Assembly (NCBI RefSeq): GCF_002973525.1
Contig: NZ_PVEN01000005.1
Location: 124,001-188,000 of the forward strand
Direction: 5' to 3'
DNA: 64,000 nt
Source: Paraburkholderia sp. BL21I4N1
GTDB lineage: Bacteria > Pseudomonadota > Gammaproteobacteria > Burkholderiales > Burkholderiaceae
In this document: piece after piece, positions 8,841-16,722 of the stretch
Layout: the number at the start of each line of letters is the position of its first letter
How positions within the stretch are numbered: the first letter of the stretch is position 1
The notes under the pieces: generated by a model
What the model was told of the DNA's origin: nothing
The model's database searches: none
Seen by the model: only the letters and a program-made list of their open reading frames with translations
Position numbers and translations under genes: made by a program

Positions 8841-8876
8841 GCACAGGGATGGTGCGACGCAGCACTGTGCGCGTGC
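8841..8876. promoter_or_regulatory. Two NtrC-like enhancer sites upstream of nirB
   Basis: Two sequences of the form GCAC-N7-GTGC occur at 8841-8855 and 8862-8876. Their centres are 21 bases (two helical turns) apart, about 135 and 156 bases upstream of the predicted nirB start. NtrC binds palindromes of this shape, usually as tandem pairs at such distances. Each copy departs from the consensus at one inner position, so binding strength is uncertain. Confidence 0.6.
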
Positions 8877-8879
8877 GGC

Positions 8880-9010
8880 TCTTGTTCCGACGACCGGACC
8901 TCCAGCGTGCGGTCGCAGCGCACCGGCGTATTAATCGCGATGTCGTCGGCGAGCTGACGCGGCGGATTGGCCACGCGCGAAGTCCATCACGTCGTCGATC
9001 AAACCCGCCA
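8880..9010 (-). pseudogene. Relic of a sensor histidine kinase
   Basis: A minus-strand fragment encodes SSTLRMAGLIDDVMDFARG, which closely resembles the end of the dimerisation/phosphoacceptor helices of phytochrome-like histidine kinases (usually followed by RLGGG). The frame is then lost. A neighbouring frame continues with a stretch like PVRCDRTLE, which resembles the start of the kinase ATPase domain. No complete kinase surrounds it and flanking frames carry stops. I read it as the remains of a kinase, possibly once paired with the receiver protein next door. The match is short and was judged by eye. Confidence 0.4.
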
Positions 9011-9091
9011 TGCGCAACGTGGAAGACTTCCGACGCCGAGCGGTAAATTGGTCATAAACAGGCGGTGCCGGAGGTTGTGCGCGGAGGGCCC

Positions 9092-9139
9092 GGAAGCAGG
9101 ACTGGAAGCGGGCCTGGAAACGGGCCTGGAAGCGAAAAC
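9092..9139. repeat. 12-bp imperfect tandem repeat
   Basis: Units GGAAGCAGGACT, GGAAGCGGGCCT, GGAAACGGGCCT and the decayed GGAAGCGAAAAC follow one another between the kinase relic and the receiver gene. No real gene covers them. They look like a small expanding repeat in decaying DNA. Confidence 0.75.
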
Positions 9140-9219
9140 ATCGCGCCACGATTCTAGCGGGACTTCAAATTGCTCAATACCAGGAATACACATACCAGGC
9201 CTATTCATGGGGGAAGCCA

Positions 9220-9600
9220 ATGTTGACTCAGGAAACGGCCCGCCTGCTGATCGCCGACGACGACCCGGATCTGCTGGCCGCCTACACGCTTTATTTCAGC
9301 GCCCAGGGTTTCGACATCCGCACCGCCCGCAACGGGCTCGACGCGCTGGCGCACTATTGCGCCTGGCATCCGGGCGCCGCGCTGCTCGATGTCGAGATGC
9401 CGCGCCTCGACGGGCGTGCGGTGGCGCGCCGGATCCGTTCCGTTGGCGACGTGCCGGCGCCGATGCTGGTCGCGGTCAGCGGACTCGATCGCGCCGAGGA
9501 ACGCAGCGAGTCGCTACGCTCGGGCTTCAATCACCATTTCGTCAAACCGGTGCCGATGCCGGTGATTCTTGCCGCATTGAACGGATCGAGGCGGCCTTGA
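9220..9600 (+). CDS. Stand-alone response regulator receiver protein
   Basis: The 126-residue protein consists of one CheY-like receiver domain with no output domain. The acidic pocket is ADDDP (12-16), the phosphoacceptor is Asp57 in LLDVEMP, the conserved Ser/Thr position is Ser87 and the conserved lysine is Lys109 in VKPVP. GGGGGAAG lies just before the ATG. Such proteins pass phosphate to or from a partner; no intact kinase is encoded nearby, only a relic on the opposite strand. It converges with the MOSC gene, 30 bases apart. Its position beside the nitrate genes is not proof of a role in nitrogen control, and it is not an ANTAR protein. Confidence 0.85.
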   Translation: MLTQETARLLIADDDPDLLAAYTLYFSAQGFDIRTARNGLDALAHYCAWHPGAALLDVEMPRLDGRAVARRIRSVGDVPAPMLVAVSGLDRAEERSESLRSGFNHHFVKPVPMPVILAALNGSRRP

Positions 9601-9630
9601 GCGGGGCTTGAGCCGGTTCAAGACGGGGTT

Positions 9631-10518
9631 TCAATCGCCGAAGCCCAGTTCCGCCTCGACCGTCTGCCCCACTCGCAACCATGTCCCGGCGCCGCTCGCC
9701 ACGAGCGCGTTATTGCCGAACGTCAGCGCGCCGTTGCGCTGCGGATTCGCGCGGTACGTGCTCATCGTGTCGGTCGGCTCGTTCGGCCAGTCGGGATCGG
9801 GTGCGCCCGTTGCCTGGTCGACGGTGGGCATCGGACAGCGCGCACATGTCTTGACGAGTTGCAGTTGCACGGTGGGCATCCCATCCGCCGCCCCGCCGGC
9901 GTCGACGCTCAACGTCTCCACATAGTCTTCCTCGTAGGCCTCCAGTCCCGTCAGCACGACGTTCGGGCGGAACCGGTCGATGAGAATGGACGGCGCGCCC
10001 TTGCGTGCCAGCCGCGTGTTCAGGTCGTCGAGCGACGCCTGACCCACGACGAGCAACGGAAACCCGTCGGCAAAATAGGTGGTGGCGCCACCGGTGCTCG
10101 CGGTGTAATCCGGATCGACGATGCGCTCGCGCTCGGGATCGAAACGCAGCAGCCGCACCGGCACGCCGAGAAACGCGGAAAACCAGGCCGCGCTGGCCTC
10201 GCCGGTATCGAGACCATAGGCCGCGTCTCGCCAGACCTGGGTCTGCACTTTGCGCGGCGCGTCGAGCCGCGCGGCGTCGAGCGGCGTGCGCAGTTCGCCC
10301 ATGCCGGGCGCGCGAATCACGATCTCGGTGTCGCCGAGTTCGACCTTGATCAGCGCCATGCGCGGATAGGCGCGCTGCGTGAGCATCGCGCCGGCCGGGT
10401 CGATGACGATCCAGCAGCGGTCGTATTCGAGCCCGGTGGCGAGCAGGCGCGCTTCGCTCAACGCGATGCCCGCGCAGGATTTGATCGGATAGACGAAAAG
10501 CTCGCTGATGGTCGGCAT
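9631..10518 (-). CDS. MOSC domain protein (YcbX-like, no ferredoxin domain)
   Basis: The 295-residue protein has an N-terminal MOSC beta-barrel domain (starting ISELFVYPIKSCAGI) followed by a MOSC sulfur-carrier domain of the molybdenum-cofactor sulfurase C-terminal type. The conserved cysteine motif KTCARCPMPTVDQ lies near residue 225. E. coli YcbX has the same layout plus a ferredoxin domain and reduces N-hydroxylated compounds with a molybdenum cofactor. Here the protein ends after the MOSC domain, so it probably uses an external electron donor. The start MPTISEL is the first methionine that begins the conserved barrel domain; an upstream in-frame ATG would add 33 unconserved residues. Confidence 0.85.
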   Translation of the reverse strand: MPTISELFVYPIKSCAGIALSEARLLATGLEYDRCWIVIDPAGAMLTQRAYPRMALIKVELGDTEIVIRAPGMGELRTPLDAARLDAPRKVQTQVWRDAAYGLDTGEASAAWFSAFLGVPVRLLRFDPERERIVDPDYTASTGGATTYFADGFPLLVVGQASLDDLNTRLARKGAPSILIDRFRPNVVLTGLEAYEEDYVETLSVDAGGAADGMPTVQLQLVKTCARCPMPTVDQATGAPDPDWPNEPTDTMSTYRANPQRNGALTFGNNALVASGAGTWLRVGQTVEAELGFGD

Positions 10519-10756
10519 GATGTGGTCCGCGCGTGGGGCCGCGCTGATGGGGCTGGTCTTTGAAGCTCGATTGTAAGGCCCGGCAGGCCGGCGCGCCGGA
10601 TCACCGATAACCGGCATGCGTCATGCAGCGGTTTGTTCGAACCGCGCTTGGACGTAAAATCACCGGGCTGCGCGACGGCCCTCGCTTAGCGTCAAAGCGT
10701 CACTGGATTGAATTTATAGAAGCATCCTTACCATAACCCGAGACAGGAAATTCATT

Positions 10757-11161
10757 ATGCTGAGCAAACCCGTGTTGACCGTCGCCGAAACGACCCGCAT
10801 CCTCGAGGCCGCTCGCGCCGAGGCCGAGAAGCACCAATGGGCCGTCGCAATCGTGGTGGTCGACGATGGCGGCCACCAGTTGGGCATGCTGCGGCTGGAC
10901 GGCAGCGCGCCGGCCAGTTCGTACATCGCGACGGAAAAGGCCCGCACTTCGGCGGTCGGCCGCCGTGAAACCAAGGTATACGAAGACATGATCAACAACG
11001 GCCGCACCGCGTTCCTGAGCGCGCCGTTGCTGGGCACGCTGGAAGGCGGCGTGCCGGTGATCGTCGAAGGCCACGTGATCGGCGCCGTCGGCGTGTCGGG
11101 CGTCAAGTCGGATCAGGACGCACAGATCGCCAAAGCCGGTATTCAGGCGCTGGCCGTTTAA
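10757..11161 (+). CDS. GlcG/HbpS family heme-binding-like protein (DUF336)
   Basis: A 134-residue protein matching the GlcG/HbpS family across its length ([41 protein letters not shown]). HbpS of Streptomyces binds and degrades haem. GlcG is the uncharacterised protein of the glycolate-use operon next to malate synthase in E. coli, and here too the gene lies just upstream of malate synthase G. AGGA is placed eight bases before the ATG. The gap to the malate synthase start is under 70 bases, so the two are probably co-transcribed. No signal peptide is seen. The exact function is unknown. Confidence 0.85.
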   Translation: MLSKPVLTVAETTRILEAARAEAEKHQWAVAIVVVDDGGHQLGMLRLDGSAPASSYIATEKARTSAVGRRETKVYEDMINNGRTAFLSAPLLGTLEGGVPVIVEGHVIGAVGVSGVKSDQDAQIAKAGIQALAV

Positions 11162-11229
11162 ACCGCAGTTGTAGCTCAACGCGGGCCGATGCCCCCTCAT
11201 CGGCCCCATTCAGACAGATGGAGCAGTCG

Positions 11230-13401
11230 ATGACTCAGATGAACCCGCGCGGCGAACTGCAGGTCGCCGCCAACCTCGACCAGTTCGTCGAAACCGAAGC
11301 CCTGCCCGGCACCGGAATCGACAGCGCAGCTTTCTGGTCGGGTTTCGACGCCCTCGTGCACGAGCTGGCGCCCAAAAACCGTGCGCTGCTGGCCGAGCGC
11401 GACCGCCTGCAAACCGAACTCGACAGCTGGCATCGCGCCCATCCGGGCCCGGTGCGCGACCTGCGTGCGTATCGCGCGTTTCTCGAAGGCATCGGCTATA
11501 TCGTGCCCGTGCCCGCCAGCGTCAAAGCCACGACCGACCACGTGGACACCGAAATCGCCGAACAGGCCGGCCCGCAACTGGTGGTGCCGTTGTCGAATCA
11601 GCGCTATGCGCTGAACGCGGCGAACGCGCGCTGGGGCAGCCTGTACGACGCGCTGTACGGCACCGACGCTATCCCCGAGAGCAACGGCGCCGAGAAGCAG
11701 CAAGCCTTCAACCCGGTGCGCGGCGCCGCGGTGATCGCCTATGCCCGCCAATTCCTCGACCAGGCCGCGCCGCTCGCGACCGGCTCGCATGCCGACGCGA
11801 CCCGCTACGGCGTCGACAGCGGCAAGCTGGTCGTCACGCTGAAGAACGGCACGAGCGAGCTGAAAACGCCGGCGCAGTTCATCGGCTATCAGGGCGAAGA
11901 GAGTGCGCCGTCGGCGGTGCTGCTCAAGCACAACGGCCTGCACGTCGAAATTCAGATCGACGCGAACGACTCGATCGGCAAGACCGATCTGGCGCACGTG
12001 AAGGACGTGGTGGTCGAAGCGGCGGTGAGCACGATCATCGACTGCGAAGACTCGGTCGCGGCCGTGGATGCGGAAGACAAGGTCCTGCTCTATCGCAACT
12101 GGCTCGGCCTGATGAACGGTGAGCTGACCGAAGAGGTCACGAAGAACGGCAAGACCTTCATTCGCCGTCTGAACGCGGATCGCGTGTACGTGGCCGCGAA
12201 CGGCACGGCGCCAGTGGTGCTGCATGGCCGCTCGTTGCTGTTCATCCGCAACGTCGGTCATTTGATGACCAATCCGGCGGTGCTGACGCAAGACGGCGCG
12301 GAGATTCCCGAAGGCATTCTCGACGCGGTGATCACCACGCTGTGCGCGTTGCACGACCGCAAGCATCAACTGAATTCGCGCACCGGTTCGATCTATATCG
12401 TCAAACCGAAGATGCACGGTCCGGCCGAAGTCGCGTTCGCGAGCGAGCTGTTCGCGCGCGTGGAAGACCTGCTGAAGCTGCCGCGCAATACGATCAAGAT
12501 GGGCATCATGGACGAGGAGCGCCGCACCAGCGTGAACCTGCTCGCCTGCATCGCCGAAGCGTCGGAGCGGGTGGCGTTCATCAACACGGGCTTCCTCGAC
12601 CGTACCGGCGACGAAATGCACTCGGCCATGGAAGCGGGCCCGATGATGCGCAAGGGCGACATGAAGGCAAGCGCCTGGATCGCCGCGTACGAGCGCAGCA
12701 ACGTGCTGGTCGGTTTGAGCGCGGGGCTGCGGGGCCGCTCGCAGATCGGCAAGGGCATGTGGGCCATGCCCGACCTGATGCACGCCATGCTCGAACAGAA
12801 GATCGCACATCCGAAAGCCGGCGCCAATACCGCCTGGGTGCCCTCGCCGACCGCCGCCACGCTGCACGCGCTGCACTATCACCAGGTCGACGTGCAAGCG
12901 GTCCAGCAGCAACTGGAACGCACGGATTACGCGCAGGTGCGCGACGAACTGCTCGACGGCCTGCTGACCATTCCGGTCGTCGAAACGGCGCAATGGAGCG
13001 ACGACGAAATCCGCAGCGAGATCGACAACAACGTGCAGGGCATTCTCGGTTACGTGGTGCGCTGGATCGATCAGGGCGTGGGCTGCTCGAAGGTGCCCGA
13101 CATTCACAACGTCGGCCTGATGGAAGACCGCGCGACGCTGCGCATTTCGAGCCAGCATATCGCCAACTGGCTGTATCACGGCGTGGTGAAGCGTGAGCTG
13201 GTCGAAGAGACGTTCAGGCGCATGGCGAAGGTGGTCGACGAACAGAATGCCGGCGACCCGCATTATCGGCCCATGGCACCCGGCTTCGACACGATCGCGT
13301 TCAAGGCTGCGCAAGCGCTGGTGTTCGAAGGACGTCAGCAGCCGAGCGGCTATACGGAACCGTTGCTGCATAAGTTCCGGCTGGAAGTGAAGCAAGGCTG
13401 A
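11230..13401 (+). CDS. glcB: Malate synthase G
   Basis: Cytoplasmic enzyme condensing glyoxylate with acetyl-CoA to give malate, in the glyoxylate bypass and in glycolate use. The 723 residues equal the usual isoform G length; isoform A is about 530. Diagnostic stretches include [16 protein letters not shown], the [15 protein letters not shown] segment with an active-site arginine, [15 protein letters not shown] and [16 protein letters not shown]. An upstream ATG four codons earlier is possible, but GGAG lies six bases before the chosen MTQMNPRG start. It follows the GlcG-like gene and is closed by the terminator near 13.48 kb. Confidence 0.97.
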   Translation: MTQMNPRGELQVAANLDQFVETEALPGTGIDSAAFWSGFDALVHELAPKNRALLAERDRLQTELDSWHRAHPGPVRDLRAYRAFLEGIGYIVPVPASVKATTDHVDTEIAEQAGPQLVVPLSNQRYALNAANARWGSLYDALYGTDAIPESNGAEKQQAFNPVRGAAVIAYARQFLDQAAPLATGSHADATRYGVDSGKLVVTLKNGTSELKTPAQFIGYQGEESAPSAVLLKHNGLHVEIQIDANDSIGKTDLAHVKDVVVEAAVSTIIDCEDSVAAVDAEDKVLLYRNWLGLMNGELTEEVTKNGKTFIRRLNADRVYVAANGTAPVVLHGRSLLFIRNVGHLMTNPAVLTQDGAEIPEGILDAVITTLCALHDRKHQLNSRTGSIYIVKPKMHGPAEVAFASELFARVEDLLKLPRNTIKMGIMDEERRTSVNLLACIAEASERVAFINTGFLDRTGDEMHSAMEAGPMMRKGDMKASAWIAAYERSNVLVGLSAGLRGRSQIGKGMWAMPDLMHAMLEQKIAHPKAGANTAWVPSPTAATLHALHYHQVDVQAVQQQLERTDYAQVRDELLDGLLTIPVVETAQWSDDEIRSEIDNNVQGILGYVVRWIDQGVGCSKVPDIHNVGLMEDRATLRISSQHIANWLYHGVVKRELVEETFRRMAKVVDEQNAGDPHYRPMAPGFDTIAFKAAQALVFEGRQQPSGYTEPLLHKFRLEVKQG

Positions 13402-13460
13402 GCGGGTTTCGGCCTTCTGCGTGGCTTGAACGGTTTCCGAGCGTGCCGTTCGAAGCGCGC

Positions 13461-13500
13461 AAAAAAAGACGGGTGCCGCTTAAAAACGGCACCCGTTTTA
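13461..13500. terminator. Bidirectional intrinsic terminator between glcB and galU
   Basis: ACGGGTGCCG (13469-13478) pairs perfectly with CGGCACCCGT (13487-13496). The hairpin is flanked by seven A on one side and TTTTA on the other, so it can stop transcripts from malate synthase on the plus strand and galU on the minus strand. Confidence 0.88.
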
Positions 13501-13637
13501 ACGTGCGCGGTACTACTGCGCGTTGCTTCTGCGTGATGCGTTGGCAGCGGCCGCCGTTGCGCGAAAAGACCGATTCACCTCGCGTCGATTGCCGGCACCG
13601 CCCTGGGGCTCATCAAAGCCCGCGACCGATCAACTCC

Positions 13638-14567
13638 TCAAGCCGCCTCGGCCGTGTATTGCGTCGCCGTGCTGGCCACGCCGTTGACCTGCCCTTTACC
13701 CTGCATATAAGCCTGCAGATACGCTTCGAATTCCGCTTTCACTTCCGGATGGCGCAGCGCGAATTCGACCGTCGCCTTCAGATATCCGAGCTTGCTGCCG
13801 CAATCAAAACGCGTACCGAAGTAGCGGTAGGCGAGCACCTGCTCTTCGGTCAGCAGCGACTGCACCGCGTCGGTCAATTGCAGTTCGCCGCCCGCGCCCG
13901 GCTTCAGCGCGCGGATATGCTTGAAGATGGTCGGCATCAGCACGTAGCGCCCCACCACGCCGAGATTCGACGGCGCCTTGTCCGGCGCCGGCTTTTCGAC
14001 GATGCCCGACATCTTGATCACGTTGTCTTCCCACTCGCGGCCGTCCACCACGCCATACGAGCGGCTGTCCTCGCGCGCGATGGTTTCGACGCCGATCACC
14101 GAGCTGTGATAGTGATTGAAGGTATCGACCAGTTGGCTCATGACCGGCTTCGAGCTGTGCAGCAGGTCGTCGGCCAGAATCACGGCGAACGGGCTCTCGC
14201 CCACCAGTTTCTCGGCGCACAGCACCGCGTGGCCCAGACCGAGCGCTTCGGCCTGCCGCACATAGAAACAGTCGACGTTGGCCGGTTTGATGCTGCGCAC
14301 CAGATCGAGCAGCTTCTGCTTGTTGCGCGCTTCGAGTTCCGCCTCGATCTCATACGATTTGTCGAAATGGTCTTCGATCGCGCGCTTGCTGCGGCCGGTC
14401 ACGAAGATCATCTCGGTGATACCGGCGGCAACCGCTTCTTCCACCGCGTACTGAATTAGCGGCTTGTCGACGACCGGCAGCATTTCCTTCGGACTTGCCT
14501 TGGTAGCCGGCAGGAATCGTGTCCCGAGGCCCGCTACGGGAAACACGGCTTTGGTGACTTTCAGCAT
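13638..14567 (-). CDS. galU: UTP--glucose-1-phosphate uridylyltransferase (GalU; bceT position)
   Basis: Makes UDP-glucose from UTP and glucose-1-phosphate. UDP-glucose is the donor for the first sugar of the polysaccharide and the substrate of the UDP-glucose dehydrogenase encoded further along. The nucleotidyltransferase motif [13 protein letters not shown] occupies residues 11-23, and ILADDLL and GVVGRYVL are typical of GalU. The 309-residue length is usual. An ATG three codons upstream exists, but its only possible Shine-Dalgarno is too close, so MLKVTKAV is preferred. By position next to an acyltransferase and the double glycosyltransferase this corresponds to bceT of the cepacian bce-II cluster. 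Confidence 0.95.
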   Translation of the reverse strand: MLKVTKAVFPVAGLGTRFLPATKASPKEMLPVVDKPLIQYAVEEAVAAGITEMIFVTGRSKRAIEDHFDKSYEIEAELEARNKQKLLDLVRSIKPANVDCFYVRQAEALGLGHAVLCAEKLVGESPFAVILADDLLHSSKPVMSQLVDTFNHYHSSVIGVETIAREDSRSYGVVDGREWEDNVIKMSGIVEKPAPDKAPSNLGVVGRYVLMPTIFKHIRALKPGAGGELQLTDAVQSLLTEEQVLAYRYFGTRFDCGSKLGYLKATVEFALRHPEVKAEFEAYLQAYMQGKGQVNGVASTATQYTAEAA

Positions 14568-14874
14568 GGTGGGCATTCCATCGGTTAGAAATTAGAGTGT
14601 TCGCGGGCCTGGCGGCCAATCGATGTCGCCGGCAAGACTAGCAAAAAAATCAAACGGCTTCATACGTGAAAATTTTCTCGATCTGAATAAATAATTGGAT
14701 TGGATTTCGATATGTCGCATCGTGATAAACGCCCAGCAACAATTACGTATCTCAATCGAATTATTTTTCGGAAATGCCGAAAATCTTACTTGAGTAGGTT
14801 CAGTGGTGCGGGTCGGCGGCGTGCAGGGGATCACGCGACGCCGGGCGCCGTCACTACCCGCCAGATCGGGTGAT
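14568..14874. other. Non-coding AT-rich leader of galU
   Basis: This stretch upstream of galU is clearly richer in A and T than its surroundings. It contains, on the minus strand, a T-rich segment GTTTGATTTTTTTGCTAG about 70-90 bases before the galU start, resembling the T-tracts before other bce genes. An open frame of 80 codons across it has no ribosome site or recognisable sequence and is not accepted. Confidence 0.5.
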
Positions 14875-15018
14875 TCATTCGTTCTCGTCGTGCTGGGGCA
14901 GCTTGCCCGAATTCATCCTGTATCGGCGGATCGGCTCGTTGCGCAGCGCTTCCCGGTAGGCGGAGGCGGCGACAAGGAGCAACAGCACGGCAATGCCGGC
15001 GAGTAAATGCAGGTTCAT
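14875..15018 (-). CDS. Small single-span membrane protein (47 aa)
   Basis: A short gene encodes 47 residues: a leucine-rich hydrophobic helix at residues 3-20 (LHLLAGIAVLLLLVAASA), then a basic and polar tail ending HDENE. The helix, a positive segment directly after it, and a strong ribosome site (CGAGGTG, seven bases before the ATG) argue that it is real. It lies on the galU strand, about 300 bases upstream, and diverges from bceS. No family is recognised. It might be part of the same transcript as galU or an independent small membrane protein. Confidence 0.6.
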   Translation of the reverse strand: MNLHLLAGIAVLLLLVAASAYREALRNEPIRRYRMNSGKLPQHDENE

Positions 15019-15152
15019 GACTTCACCTCGGGTCAAGAGAATCCGTCACTTAAATTAGCATGACAAAAGCAGTAAATAATTCAGTGCCGCATCTGCTGAC
15101 GCTCAATTACAATTCGTCACAAAATCGCCATCCCATTCAATTCATTCCGCAA

Positions 15153-15172
15153 TTTTTTAGCGATTTTTTTGC
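15153..15172 (+). promoter_or_regulatory. T-rich leader motif upstream of bceS
   Basis: T6-AGCGA-T7-GC lies about 115 bases before the bceS start, preceded by CAATTCATTCC. Very similar strings occur upstream of bceO (23269) and bceA (41527). Their recurrence before separate exopolysaccharide units suggests a shared control element; the binding factor is unknown. Confidence 0.4.
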
Positions 15173-15285
15173 CGCCGCGCTGCACTACGATGTAACGCAC
15201 CGTCGGCGTGCACGGCATGCCCCCTCTGTCCGCATTCAGACGCCTTTGCCCTTTACCCCCATCTCCTTCAGACCAAGGACCGCGC

Positions 15286-16509
15286 ATGAGCGACCCAGCA
15301 CTGGATGCCGCCGGCTCATCCCTGCCCCATCTGCCCGCCGCGCCGCGAAGCGCCCGTATGGCGCAGGCGCGGAACGAAGCACGCGCCGCGAGCGCCGGCA
15401 AGGAGCATGTCATCGACGCAATGCGGGGTTTCGCCGCGTTGCTGGTCGCGTATTTTCATTGCCGGCAGATCGAATGGGTCGGCATGCAGGCGTTTCACCA
15501 GAGCGCGGGCCATGCGTTCAGCCTGAATACGCTGGCCGCCTATCTGACCTTGCCGATTGCATGGGGCTCGGCGGGTGTGCCGATTTTCTTTGTGATCAGC
15601 GGCTACTGCATTCACCGCGGCGGCGCGCTGCGGCTCGCCGCCAATCCGGCTTACCGGCTCGAGGCGGGTAATTTCTGGGTGCGCCGGTTCGCGCGCATTT
15701 ATCCGGTGCTGCTCGCGGCGCTGCTGCTGACCTTCGCGCTCGACTGGTTCAGCCTGCAGTTGCCGCCCGTTAGCCACAAGATCCGCGAGATCGGCCTGCA
15801 GGCATTCCTCGTCAATCTGTTCTCGCTGCAAGGCGTGGCCGGCAAGACCTATGGCTCGAACGGCGCATTGTGGACGTTGTCGCTCGAAGTGCAGTTCTAC
15901 GCGATCTATCCGCTGCTGTTCGCGCTGCGCCGCCGGATCGGCATGACCAACGTGCTGGCGCTGGTCGCGGTGGTCAATGTGGTGTCGGCGTATGTGCTCG
16001 AACGCCACGATATCCAGTTCTTCACGTCGTACTGGTTTGCGTGGACGCTCGGCGCATGGATCGCCGACGCCAAGGCCTCCGGCACGCAGCGGAACACGCG
16101 CTCGCCGGTATGGCTCTACGCGCTGGCGGCCGGGTTTATCGCGTTGGGCTGCGCGGCGTTCCATTTCGGTCAGTACGGCGCCTTCCAGTTCTGGGCGATC
16201 GGCTTCGCGTTCTATCTGTACCAGGCGCTGGACCGCCGCCACGCGAACCAGGGCCGTGGTTGGGGCACGCGGGTGCTGTCGCGCCTGGGCGATTTCAGCT
16301 TCTCGCTGTATCTGATTCATCTGCCGATCTTCGTGCTGCTGTCGTCGCTGCTGTTCCGCTCGTCGCTGCAAATGACGATCTGGCCGTCGTTCGGCTACAT
16401 GCTGGTGGCCATTCCGGTCGCCTACTTGTTCTACCGGCTGGTCGAATTGCCGGCCATGAAATGGTCGGCGAGCTTCAAACCGAAAAAAGCCATGGGAAAG
16501 CCGGCCTGA
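15286..16509 (+). CDS. bceS: Membrane acyltransferase family 3 (BceS-like)
   Basis: Inner-membrane O-acyltransferase of 407 residues, expected to acetylate the polysaccharide or its lipid-linked repeat. It has the acyltransferase_3 hallmarks: IDAMRGFAALLVAYFH with the catalytic-type Arg and His in the first membrane helix, VPIFFVISGYCIH, and about ten hydrophobic segments. The tail after residue 390 is basic. The start MSDPALDA is preferred to an ATG 26 codons upstream because AAGGA lies six bases before it. It is transcribed away from galU and toward the bceR operon. Its neighbours (galU, double glycosyltransferase, flippase) match the order reported for bceT-bceS-bceR in the cepacian bce-II cluster. 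Confidence 0.85.
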   Translation: MSDPALDAAGSSLPHLPAAPRSARMAQARNEARAASAGKEHVIDAMRGFAALLVAYFHCRQIEWVGMQAFHQSAGHAFSLNTLAAYLTLPIAWGSAGVPIFFVISGYCIHRGGALRLAANPAYRLEAGNFWVRRFARIYPVLLAALLLTFALDWFSLQLPPVSHKIREIGLQAFLVNLFSLQGVAGKTYGSNGALWTLSLEVQFYAIYPLLFALRRRIGMTNVLALVAVVNVVSAYVLERHDIQFFTSYWFAWTLGAWIADAKASGTQRNTRSPVWLYALAAGFIALGCAAFHFGQYGAFQFWAIGFAFYLYQALDRRHANQGRGWGTRVLSRLGDFSFSLYLIHLPIFVLLSSLLFRSSLQMTIWPSFGYMLVAIPVAYLFYRLVELPAMKWSASFKPKKAMGKPA

Positions 16510-16524
16510 AGCCGACACCCGTGC

Positions 16525-16562
16525 GAAAAAAACGGAGCGAAAGTCCCGAGACTTTCGCTCCG
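16525..16562 (-). terminator. Intrinsic terminator of the bceP-bceQ-bceR operon
   Basis: CGGAGCGAAAGT and ACTTTCGCTCCG form a perfect 12-base-pair stem (16533-16544 with 16551-16562). On the minus strand it is followed by a run of seven T. It lies about 160 bases after the bceR stop. On the plus strand no T-run follows, so it serves mainly the minus-strand operon. Confidence 0.88.
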
Positions 16563-16722
16563 CTGCGCCAACGACAGGAACCGGCCAAGCCCCTGCCTAC
16601 ACCCCCGCGTCAAAACCGTTTCACCGGCCTGTTTCCGGAATCGTCACTGGTCGGCGCCGGTTTGAAAGTCCGAAGCCCCAGGCGGACCTGATGCCACGAC
16701 CTGAAACCGTCGCCAGACCGCT

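Noticed and set aside
9220..9600. Receiver protein as the NasT partner of the nirB leader
   Set aside because: It has only the receiver domain; there is no room for the RNA-binding ANTAR helices, so the antiterminator must be encoded elsewhere.
11197..13395. Long minus-strand open frame opposite malate synthase
   Set aside because: It mirrors glcB codon for codon, is rich in Arg, His and Val as antisense of GC-rich genes is, and matches no family. Similar antisense frames opposite nirB, bceF, bceE, otsA and holB were dropped for the same reason.
14592..14834. 80-codon minus-strand frame upstream of galU
   Set aside because: No ribosome site, no recognisable sequence, lies in AT-rich leader.
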